NCBI GenBank assembly: GCA_903834675.1
Contig: CAILKC010000127.1
Coordinates: forward strand, 1-20,249
Direction of reading: 5' to 3'
DNA length: 20,249 bases
Source of the DNA: an uncultured Victivallales bacterium
GTDB lineage: Bacteria > Verrucomicrobiota > Lentisphaeria > Oligosphaerales > JAFGRS01
Shown one piece after another: positions 13,601 to 20,249 of this stretch. The notes below the pieces were generated by a model. It was not told the DNA's origin. It searched no databases and saw only the letters and a program-made list of their open reading frames with translations. Position 1 is the stretch's first letter, and the number at the start of each line of letters is the position of its first letter. The position numbers and the translations under genes were made by a program.

Positions 13601-14587
13601 TTGCAGCAGGACTACAGAGCCACGCTCGAAGACCAGGCCCCGAAACCCGCCGCCGCCGCGGGGGTTCCCGTGGTCGCCGTCGTCATGCCGACCTACAACC
13701 GCTGGCCCCACCTCCGCGCGGCGGTGGATTCGGTCCTTGACCAGGAGTTCCCCGGCGTCGAGTGCATCGTGGTCGACGACGGGTCGGCCGATGGCACCCC
13801 CGAGAAGCTCGTCGCGGCGTATGGCGACCGGATCCGGGTCCTGCGCATGCCCGCCAACGGCGGCCCGGCCGCCGCCCGCAACCTCGGCATCCGCCAGGCC
13901 AGCGCTGAGTTCGTCTGCATGCTGGACTCCGACGACCGACTGCTGCCGGGAAGCCTGGCTGCCCGGGTCCGGCTCTTCCGCGACGACCCCGGCTTCGACG
14001 GCGTCGCCTGGGGGCCACTGATCCGCTCTGGCGATTCAGCTGCCGAGCTGACCGCGCAAGCGGCGCGCCTGCCCACGGCGGCCCGTGACTTCGCTCTGGC
14101 CTATCTGGACCATTCCTTCCTGTCAACCAATGATTTCATGGTGCGGCGCTGCCACCTGCTGGCACTGCCGGGCGGACCCTATCGCGAAGACCTGACCAAC
14201 AACGAAGACGTCGAGCTGTTCTTGCGCCTGCTGGCGCGCCTGCCGTTTCGCTGCTGCGGCGAGTGCATTGCCGTGCTGGGACGAGTCGACGCCGGCCTGC
14301 ACAGCAACCGCGTGCGCATCCTGCGTCAGGGGCTGCGCCTGGTCGATCACCTGCGCGCCGACCCTGCGGTGGTAGCGCTGCTGGGCAAGGCGCTGGACCG
14401 GTTCGAGTTCGTCAAGCTGGTCGAATGGAGCAACTACGCCGCCAAGGCGGGCCGGGCGGCGGATTTCTTCCGCTACTTTCGGCGGGCCTGGCGCCTCTCA
14501 TGGTGGCAGAGTCTAGGAAGCCTGAAGCTCTGGCGGAACGCCGTGCGCATGGCTGTCCGACGCCGCCGCGTCGGAGACCCCGGGTGA
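13601..14587 (+). CDS. Family 2 glycosyltransferase (GT-A fold)
   Basis: 328 aa from TTG 13601. GT-A features: VVMPTYNRWPHLRAAVDSVLDQ (28-48), CIVVDDGSADGTP (55-67), NGGPAAARNLGIRQA (86-100) and the DXD-type metal site LDSDD (108-112). It transfers a sugar from a nucleotide-sugar donor to an unknown acceptor (glycan, lipid or protein), probably at the cytoplasmic face; the C-terminal 60 residues are basic and aromatic and could touch the membrane. The start is inferred from GGGGAG (13590-13595) five bases upstream of TTG and from the domain beginning at about residue 23; the open frame extends upstream into the pilin gene but in a different frame from it. It lies 46 bp after the pilin stop with no terminator between, so it probably shares the riboswitch-led transcript. 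Confidence 0.85.
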   Translation: MQQDYRATLEDQAPKPAAAAGVPVVAVVMPTYNRWPHLRAAVDSVLDQEFPGVECIVVDDGSADGTPEKLVAAYGDRIRVLRMPANGGPAAARNLGIRQASAEFVCMLDSDDRLLPGSLAARVRLFRDDPGFDGVAWGPLIRSGDSAAELTAQAARLPTAARDFALAYLDHSFLSTNDFMVRRCHLLALPGGPYREDLTNNEDVELFLRLLARLPFRCCGECIAVLGRVDAGLHSNRVRILRQGLRLVDHLRADPAVVALLGKALDRFEFVKLVEWSNYAAKAGRAADFFRYFRRAWRLSWWQSLGSLKLWRNAVRMAVRRRRVGDPG

Positions 14588-14601
14588 GGCCTGGAGGGCG
14601 C

Positions 14602-14618
14602 CCCGGTCGAAAACCGGG
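14602..14618. terminator. Small hairpin between convergent glycosyltransferase and glycosidase-like genes
   Basis: CCCGGT (14602-14607) pairs with ACCGGG (14613-14618) around CGAAA in the 36-bp gap between two converging genes. No T-run follows on either strand, so it is at best a weak bidirectional terminator. Confidence 0.3.
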
Positions 14619-14623
14619 ACGGC

Positions 14624-17380
14624 TCAGCGCTCCGGCGCGCGCTCAAGCGCGATAACCGCGGTATCTCTCGGCGGCAACGACAAGGCGAACTCGAGCCCCC
14701 CGGCGGCACCGCCCCGCTTCGCCGCAATCACCGCCCCAGACACGACCTCACGAACCACGACCCGTTCCGGCGGCGTCAGCTCGAGGCCCAGTGCGAACGC
14801 TTGGACGGCAACCGTGAAGCTCGCTTCTTGGTCGCCGGAGTTCCGCAAGCTGAGATACAGGCCCGTCCTGTCCCAGGCGCCGTACCGCTCGATGAACACC
14901 GTGTCCATCGAGGTCGTGGCGTAGGTGAGCGGTTCCCAACCCGCGGCATTCAGGCGGCGGATCACGGGGATGTACTGCTTGAACAGGTCGCGGTCGCGCT
15001 CGTATTGCTCCGGGGAGCTGAAGTAGCGTTTCCAGTTCGCGTAGCCCGGCTTTTCTTCGCCGCCGAGGGTGCTGATGGCGGGGTAGAATCCATAGAACAT
15101 CTGGTGTTTGATGTACTGCTCGACCTCCCCCCGCGTCACGGCCGGGGCCGGACTGTGGAAGTTCCCCTCTTGCAGCAGATTCGTGGTTGGCTTCCGGAAC
15201 GCATAGGTGCGGCGCAGGCAGCTCACCTCGTCAGATTCCACTTCGCAGAGGCGGCGGCGAGCTACGTTCCCGTTGCTTCCCGTCTCACTTCCGAGGACGT
15301 CGCCTGTGTGACCGAAAAAGCGGTACGCCGGCGGGTCGGCGCCGAGGTTCAGCATGAGGAGCTTATCGCGAGCGCGAAGCTCGGTCGCCAGCCAGGCGAG
15401 AAAGTCGTGGTACGAAGAGACGGCGGGCAGACACGGCCGAAGCGTATCGCGGTCAAACGAGAGCAGCGTCCGGGCCGCACTCAGATGCGGCGTTCGGCAA
15501 TTCATGAACCCGGTCGCCAAACAGAGGCCTACACTGTCAACGTACACGCCGTCGGCAGCGGCGAGATGCGGGGAGATTTCGTAGGTCCAGCACGCCCCGC
15601 CGCGGTTCGGCGTGGGCAGATACGGCGACGGGTTGGTGTACCACCACCGGGCCCAAGCATCATACTCGTTCTCGGCCTGGGATGGCGTTCCGCCGTCCGC
15701 TAGTTCCGGCAGCGAATTGAGCACGGCCTGGGCCATCTCCGCCTCGGGGCCGCCGCTCCATTTCCGGCTGGAGCCGACGGCGGCAGCGAGTTTTTGAAGA
15801 CGGGCAAGGCACTCGTCTGGAGAGAACATCGGCGTGCTCCCCTTCACCTCCGGGAACCACTGACGTAGCCCGGATGGTTCGATGTAGTGCATCACGTAGA
15901 TCCCCTTCTGGCGAGCCACCGCGCCCGAGTCCTTGTCCTCCGAATGCGTCTCCCAGAAGGTCAGGCCGAAGTCCTCTGGCGACGGGATCTGGTGCGGGGG
16001 GACCGGCCACAGCCAGGTCCCCTCGCGCTGCGCCCGGTTCGCGAAGAATCCCGGAAACATCTCGTAGTACGTGGCGGCGGCGGCACGGAACCCCCAACCA
16101 GGCTCGATGGCACTGATGACAAAACTCCAACTGGCCCGGCCCGCGCCTATCTGCTCGGTCAGCGGCGAAAGCCCGACCTTCAGCGTGTGAACGAAGCCGC
16201 TGTCGGCGCGGCAGGAGCGCCATTCCATGGCGGGACAATCCTGGGGCATGCCGAGCATCAGGCCCGAAGTTGCGTCGGTGATGCACGAGAACGGGTATCT
16301 CGACACCAGATGGCCCTCGTAGCTGAAGTCGTTGCTGAACGTGGTGCCGGCCTCGATCCGGCGCTGCCTGCGGATATCGTCATGCCAGACCCAACCGGCA
16401 GTCTGCAGCGGCAGCCGGTAGGAGACCTCCAAAGCCCGCTCGCGGGGGGGATTGCTGAGGTCACGAAGTTCAACCGTAACCCGGATGCCGGTCGGGCCGG
16501 ATGCATAGGTCAGACTGACCTCGAGTTGGCGCTCGCTGATGACGGCGTGCTGGAGCGCACTTTGGCCGTCGGGCCTGCACGCGACCGGCCCCGCCAGCAC
16601 CGCAAGCTCCCCAGGCACGGCCCCGCTGCCGGCCTCCTCCACCCGGAGATCGTCGAGGTCAACGTACGCGCCCCGCCAGAGGCACACGGCGACCCGCAGC
16701 GTGGACACGTTCTCGGTCACCCGGTACGGGCGGCTAAAGCGTTCCCACGCCGCCGGGCGGCTCGCAGCGATGAGGTACTGATAGTGGGTCTTGCTGGAGG
16801 GCGAGTATTGCCAGCCTTTGGGCGCTGGGCTTGCTGTCGTGACATCGCGTCCCGCGGCGTCGAACGCCTGCACATACACGATGTAGGTGGCTTCAAGGGC
16901 AGGAACACGGCCTTGCCAGGAGATGACGTAGTCCCTGCCAGCGCTGACAGGGAGGTCGCGCTCCAGCCTCACCCCGTGGCCGTACTTCTGGTTCACTCCC
17001 AAGCGCGCATAGCCTTCCGAACCCCCCGCGCCACCGTCCCGCCGGGGCTCGACGGCCACCGCGGCCCCCGGCTCCAGACTCACGCCCGCAGAGGAGCGCC
17101 AGCCTTGGGCGGTCTCGAAATCGACGCTGGCCAGCGGCTCTGCCGCCGCCGGCACCCTGACCAGCTGCCACTCGCGGACCGCCAGGCCGCCGACCTGGCC
17201 TTCCAGCAGGGGCAATGCCCGCTGCCCGGCCGCGATCCCCGTCACGGCGCCGGTACGGTCATCGAGGCGCAGCGCCAAACCATGCCCGGCCGTGATCTCG
17301 GCGCCGCGCAGGCCGCCATCCAGCATGCACCCCGCGGCGAGGGCGACGCAGACCGCGACGTAAGACCGCCTGCTTATCAT
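14624..17380 (-). CDS. Large secreted multidomain protein, probable glycoside hydrolase (family not recognised)
   Basis: 918 aa. The N-terminus is a signal peptide; LAAGC (Cys18) could also be a lipobox. Residues about 30-75 look beta-rich (LALRLDDRTGAVTGI). Residues about 82-250 resemble a CBM4/9-like jelly roll (VDFETAQGWRSS, GYARLGVNQKYGHG, AWERFSRPYRVTENVSTLRVAVCLW, AYVDLDDLRVEE). Residues about 255-430 resemble the beta-sandwich that precedes glycosidase barrels (FSYEGHLVSRYPFSCITDATSGLMLG). Residues about 440-830 look like a (beta/alpha)8 barrel: KGIYVMHYIEPSG, DGVYVDSVG with candidate catalytic Asp615, LLMLNLG, GDVLGSETG with Glu699. A beta-sandwich closes the chain (about 835-915). 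The domain order fits retaining or inverting glycosidases of clan-D-like type, but I cannot name a family. A GGAGGA site lies about nine bases before ATG 17380. Likely role: extracellular or periplasmic polysaccharide breakdown. Confidence 0.75.
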   Translation of the reverse strand: MISRRSYVAVCVALAAGCMLDGGLRGAEITAGHGLALRLDDRTGAVTGIAAGQRALPLLEGQVGGLAVREWQLVRVPAAAEPLASVDFETAQGWRSSAGVSLEPGAAVAVEPRRDGGAGGSEGYARLGVNQKYGHGVRLERDLPVSAGRDYVISWQGRVPALEATYIVYVQAFDAAGRDVTTASPAPKGWQYSPSSKTHYQYLIAASRPAAWERFSRPYRVTENVSTLRVAVCLWRGAYVDLDDLRVEEAGSGAVPGELAVLAGPVACRPDGQSALQHAVISERQLEVSLTYASGPTGIRVTVELRDLSNPPRERALEVSYRLPLQTAGWVWHDDIRRQRRIEAGTTFSNDFSYEGHLVSRYPFSCITDATSGLMLGMPQDCPAMEWRSCRADSGFVHTLKVGLSPLTEQIGAGRASWSFVISAIEPGWGFRAAAATYYEMFPGFFANRAQREGTWLWPVPPHQIPSPEDFGLTFWETHSEDKDSGAVARQKGIYVMHYIEPSGLRQWFPEVKGSTPMFSPDECLARLQKLAAAVGSSRKWSGGPEAEMAQAVLNSLPELADGGTPSQAENEYDAWARWWYTNPSPYLPTPNRGGACWTYEISPHLAAADGVYVDSVGLCLATGFMNCRTPHLSAARTLLSFDRDTLRPCLPAVSSYHDFLAWLATELRARDKLLMLNLGADPPAYRFFGHTGDVLGSETGSNGNVARRRLCEVESDEVSCLRRTYAFRKPTTNLLQEGNFHSPAPAVTRGEVEQYIKHQMFYGFYPAISTLGGEEKPGYANWKRYFSSPEQYERDRDLFKQYIPVIRRLNAAGWEPLTYATTSMDTVFIERYGAWDRTGLYLSLRNSGDQEASFTVAVQAFALGLELTPPERVVVREVVSGAVIAAKRGGAAGGLEFALSLPPRDTAVIALERAPER

Positions 17381-17888
17381 CTGCGGATTCCTCCTCGACG
17401 GGTTGAGGACGCTGAGTTCGGCCTTGCCCAGAACGTACCGACTACCGTGCTTGGGCGGGCGCTCAAAGTCAAGACGTTCCGCCTACAGGGCAGTTTGACG
17501 AAAGCGCCGTCAGCTCCGTGGCCGAGCCCGCGCCCGCCCGGCCGGTCGCCGCCCGCCTCTGATTCCGTCCGAGTCCGCGGTCGCGGTATCCCCCCGTCCC
17601 CTGGAGCCCGCGATGCCCAGCCCGTTTCGGGCAGGTTCGCGGTATCCCCCCGTCCCCTGGAGCCCGCGATGCCAAGCCCGTTCCGGGCAGGTTCGCGGTA
17701 ACCCCCCGTCTCCTGGAGCCCGCGATGCCCAGCCCGTTTCGGGCGGGTTCGCGGTTGGCGGCGCGTTGACGCCGTACGCTGTCGCGCTAGCGTAGGGGGC
17801 CTAGAGCGACCGCGTGGGCCACGGCAGATGCGACCACGCCGGGCCCAGGCCGGTCAGCGAAAGTGGGGGCGCGCTCAGGAGAACCAGG
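17381..17888. other. Divergent intergenic region with repeat array
   Basis: 508 bp between the glycosidase-like gene (-) and the URO-D gene (+), with no supportable gene; the plus-strand open frame across the repeats is low complexity. It holds the 56-bp tandem array (17581-17755). On its right, a palindrome CGCTAGCG (17785-17792) sits inside ACGCT/AGCGT, and a weak promoter pair TTGACG (17766-17771) - 16 bp - TAGCGT (17788-17793) could serve the URO-D gene. Confidence 0.6.
17581..17755 (+). repeat. Three 56-bp tandem repeats plus partial fourth
   Basis: Units at 17581-17636, 17637-17692 and 17693-17748 keep an exact 56-bp period with a few substitutions, followed by a 7-base partial unit. 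Each contains TCGCGGTA, a C-run, CTGGAGCCCGCGATGCC and a hairpin GCCCG-TT[T/C]-CGGGC. In unit 2 the only change in the hairpin is in its loop, so the stem is kept. A related single copy lies in inverted orientation at 12093-12141. Confidence 0.92.
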
Positions 17889-19079
17889 ATGAGTGTTCAT
17901 TTACAGCCGCGGCAACTTGCCCTGGCCGAGACGCTGGTGGCAGAGACGCGGGCCCATCACGGCTTGGCGCCGGTAGACCTGGAGCGCTTCTGGGCGGACC
18001 AGACCAAGGCGCGCACCAACTCCTGGGCCGCCGACTGCCCGCAGCTTCCCCTCGGGGTCATGATGTCCACGGAGTGCCTGTTTGACGAGCTCGGGATAGC
18101 GGAGAACTGGCACGAGGTCCAGCATAACGCCGAGTACCGGGTCGGATTGAGCCGGCGCTACAACGACCTGGCGCAGCGGCTCGTCGGCCGACGCCTGCTG
18201 AGCGAGCAGGTCGGGGACCCGCGCCTCGCCTGGCCCGCCGTCAAGGAACTGCACGACATCTTCGAGGCCAGGCAGGAGTGGCATAGCTGGTCGTACTGGC
18301 TGCAGCCGTCTGCCAGCACGCCGACTGAACTCGCGGCCCTGCTGGACCGCGTCGAGGCGCGCCTGGCCCATCTGCGCGAGTTCATGCTGCCCGCGAACTG
18401 GGCCGAAGAGAAGGCCAGGCTCTCGGCGGCCGGGGCCAAACCACCGCTCTACCGCGGCCAGCGTGGCCCCATCACCTTCGCCTGCAGCATCTATGGCGCC
18501 GAAAACCTGATCTTCCTCATCCTGGACAACCCGGCCCTGGCAGGACGCTTCCGCGACCTCATCCTCAAAGCCATGCTCGAGCGGGCGCGCCTCCTCGACG
18601 AGGAAGCCGGCTTCACCCCACAGACCGCGCCGCGGGGCTGGGGCTGGGCCGATGACAACTGTTGCCTGCTGAACCCGGAGATGTACGAGTTCTTCGGCTA
18701 CCCCATCCTCAAAGGCATCTTCGAGGTCTACAGTCCGGACCCCGGGCAGAGCCGATACCAGCACTCCGACTCCGACATGGCGCACCTGCTGCCCATCCTG
18801 GGCCGTCTGCAACTCACCGGGGCGAACTTCGGACCGACGCTGTCGGTAAGCCAGATCCGGGAACACCTGCCCAAGGCCGAGATTCATGGCCAGTTGGCGC
18901 CGTTCACCTTCAGCCGCAACGAGGAAGTGAACATCGTGGCGGAGACGATTCGCGACTTCGAGATGTCGCAGGAGAAGCGTGGGGTGGTGTTCTGCACCGC
19001 CGGCAGCCTCAACAACGGCTCGCGACTGACCGGCATGCGCCTGATCATGGCCGCCATTCAGCGCTACTGCCGGTACTGA
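17889..19079 (+). CDS. Uroporphyrinogen decarboxylase (URO-D)-family protein
   Basis: 396 aa, soluble, no signal peptide. Features of the URO-D / MtaA-CmuA superfamily barrel: a central strand region with GPITFACSIYGAENLIFLILDNP (193-215), WADDNCCLLNPEMYEFFGYPILKGIF (253-278), the HSDSDMAHLLPIL motif (292-304, corresponding to the H-x-x-G/D strand), NFGPTLSVSQIREHLP (313-328) and the C-terminal GVVFCTAGSLNNGSRLTGMRLIMAAIQRY. The second half fits well; residues 1-180 are family-divergent. Members of this type in anaerobes include haem-pathway decarboxylases and methyltransferases that use corrinoid cofactors; this divergent one is unlikely to be the HemE enzyme. ATG 17889 follows AGGAG (17877-17881) by seven bases, which decides against the upstream in-frame start. 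Substrate unknown. Confidence 0.8.
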   Translation: MSVHLQPRQLALAETLVAETRAHHGLAPVDLERFWADQTKARTNSWAADCPQLPLGVMMSTECLFDELGIAENWHEVQHNAEYRVGLSRRYNDLAQRLVGRRLLSEQVGDPRLAWPAVKELHDIFEARQEWHSWSYWLQPSASTPTELAALLDRVEARLAHLREFMLPANWAEEKARLSAAGAKPPLYRGQRGPITFACSIYGAENLIFLILDNPALAGRFRDLILKAMLERARLLDEEAGFTPQTAPRGWGWADDNCCLLNPEMYEFFGYPILKGIFEVYSPDPGQSRYQHSDSDMAHLLPILGRLQLTGANFGPTLSVSQIREHLPKAEIHGQLAPFTFSRNEEVNIVAETIRDFEMSQEKRGVVFCTAGSLNNGSRLTGMRLIMAAIQRYCRY

Positions 19080-19086
19080 ACCACCC

Positions 19087-20214
19087 TCAGTTCACCACCT
19101 GCAGGACGAGGTTGACCGTGTAGCGCTTCTTGCCGCGCCGGATAGCGACCTCGACCTCGTCGCCGGGCTGATGCTGGTCGAGGGCGGTAGCGAGGTCGTC
19201 GATGGATTTCACCGGGGTCTTGCCGATGGCAACGATGGCATCGCCGAGCACGACATCGCCGCGGGCCGTACGCCGCACTCCCTCGAGCCCCGCCTTGGCG
19301 GCAGCACCACCCGGCACGGGGCGCATGATGCCGACGCCTTCGACCCCCATCGAGGCCATGATGTGGTCGGGAATCATCTCGATGCCCAGCCCCACGCGCT
19401 GCACCTTGCCGTGAGCAATCAATTGCGGCACGATGCGGCGCACGGTGTCAACCGGCACCGCGAAGCCGACTCCGGCGTAACTGCCACTGGTGCTCATGAT
19501 GGCGGTGTTGATGCCGATCAGACGACCGGAAGAGTCGAGCAGCGGGCCGCCGGAGTTCCCGGGGTTGATCGCCGCATCGGTCTGGATCACTTCGCGGATC
19601 GAGCGCCCGGTCATGGCCTCGATGGTGCGGCCCAAGGCGCTGACGATGCCGACGCTGAGGGAGGTATCCAGTCCGAAGGGGTTACCGATGGCGAGCACCG
19701 TCTGTCCGACCCGCAGGGAGCGCGAGACGCCCACCGGGATCGGTACCAGCACGTTCTCGGGCGCCTGAATGCGCAGCACAGCGACGTCGTGGTCGGGGTC
19801 CGCTCCCACCACCGTCGCCTCGTAGCTGGCCCCATCGCGGAGCGTAACCTGAATCTCCGAGGCCTCGTGGATCACGTGATAGTTGGTGACCACATGGCCT
19901 TGCTTGTCCCAGATGAACCCCGAGCCGGTCCCCTGCGGGATCTGGTAGACGCGCATGCTGAACCAGTCCTGGACCATGGCCTTGTTAGCCACGGACACCA
20001 CCCCGGGCGAGCAGGCCTCATAGATCTTGATCGTCCGCCTCTCCAGCTCGGAAAGCCCTTCGTCCAGCCCGCCGACCGACGCCGCGGAAACTGCTGGTTT
20101 CGCCTTGGACTCCGCGCCGCGCAGGACGCAGACAGAGGCGATGGCGGCCGCAGCCGTAGCCGCAAGAAACAGCCGGGCCAACGGCCGCAGGCGGAAGCAG
20201 GCGGAAGCATTCAT
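19087..20214 (-). CDS. Periplasmic HtrA/Deg-type serine protease with one PDZ domain
   Basis: 375 aa. Residues 12-33 form a signal peptide or N-terminal anchor. The trypsin-like domain (about 60-265) has the complete triad: His113 in TNYHVI, Asp143 in DPDHDVAVLRI and Ser221 in NPGNSGGPLL. QGTGSGFIWD and AIGNPFGLD are further S1C-family marks. One PDZ domain (about 270-372) follows, with GVGIMRPVPGGAAAKAGL and GDAIVAIGKTPVKS. The single PDZ and short length are closer to DegS/HtrA-type than to two-PDZ DegP. Role: quality control or signalling proteolysis of envelope proteins. ATG 20214 has only a weak ribosome site but places the signal peptide correctly. It converges with the URO-D gene seven bases away. 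Confidence 0.93.
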   Translation of the reverse strand: MNASACFRLRPLARLFLAATAAAAIASVCVLRGAESKAKPAVSAASVGGLDEGLSELERRTIKIYEACSPGVVSVANKAMVQDWFSMRVYQIPQGTGSGFIWDKQGHVVTNYHVIHEASEIQVTLRDGASYEATVVGADPDHDVAVLRIQAPENVLVPIPVGVSRSLRVGQTVLAIGNPFGLDTSLSVGIVSALGRTIEAMTGRSIREVIQTDAAINPGNSGGPLLDSSGRLIGINTAIMSTSGSYAGVGFAVPVDTVRRIVPQLIAHGKVQRVGLGIEMIPDHIMASMGVEGVGIMRPVPGGAAAKAGLEGVRRTARGDVVLGDAIVAIGKTPVKSIDDLATALDQHQPGDEVEVAIRRGKKRYTVNLVLQVVN

Positions 20215-20249
20215 TCGAGGTGCCCATCCATGGGTTTGAGTGTCCGTCG

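Noticed and set aside
17613..17795. Proline/arginine-rich open frame across the 56-bp repeats
   Set aside because: 56 is not a multiple of three, so the repeat translates in shifting frames; no ribosome site and no conserved peptide.

Overview
The window looks like chromosome from a GC-rich (by eye about two-thirds G+C) Gram-negative-type bacterium, most likely of the PVC group (Lentisphaerota / Kiritimatiellota / Verrucomicrobiota side). This is inferred mainly from the pseudopilin near 12.7 kb, which has the '[16 protein letters not shown]' helix, the following '[16 protein letters not shown]' stretch and an H-X9-DG tail. Supporting hints are a secreted C45-family acyltransferase, a URO-D-family protein and a large secreted carbohydrate-active-type protein. 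No RNA genes, CRISPR arrays, transposases or phage genes were seen.

Layout. Positions 1-184 hold short tandem/direct repeats. dxr (MEP isoprenoid pathway, +) runs 522-1694. It converges on a two-gene minus-strand unit (FKBP-type PPIase, then a TauE/SafE permease, 3144 to 1745). glpK (+, 3284-4744) is divergent from that unit across a dyad-symmetric promoter region. From 11.8 kb down to 4.75 kb the minus strand carries one tightly packed run: cobO - btuF - btuD - btuC (cobalamin adenosylation and ABC import), a DUF523-DUF1722 protein with a shortened C-terminus, a secreted alpha/beta-hydrolase, and a secreted C45 acyltransferase-like protein joined to the hydrolase by a 4-base ATGA overlap.

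Between the B12 run and the next plus-strand gene lies about 600 bp of non-coding DNA with a tandemly duplicated, stem-loop-rich module and one copy of a dispersed repeat. It is followed by a good sigma70-like promoter (12450-12477) and a compact cobalamin-type riboswitch (core 12560-12646). Unexpectedly the riboswitch points away from the B12 transporter operon and directly precedes, with an ideal ribosome binding site, a type II/IV pseudopilin (H-X9-DG) gene, followed 46 bp later by a family 2 glycosyltransferase. No outer-membrane BtuB is encoded here. The main hypothesis offered is that this pilin-like surface protein belongs to the B12 response and may take part in corrinoid capture.

The right third holds a large secreted or lipid-anchored glycosidase-like protein (-), a 508-bp intergenic region with three 56-bp tandem repeats related in inverted orientation to the repeat at 12.1 kb, a URO-D-family protein (+), and a periplasmic HtrA/Deg-type serine protease with one PDZ domain (-).
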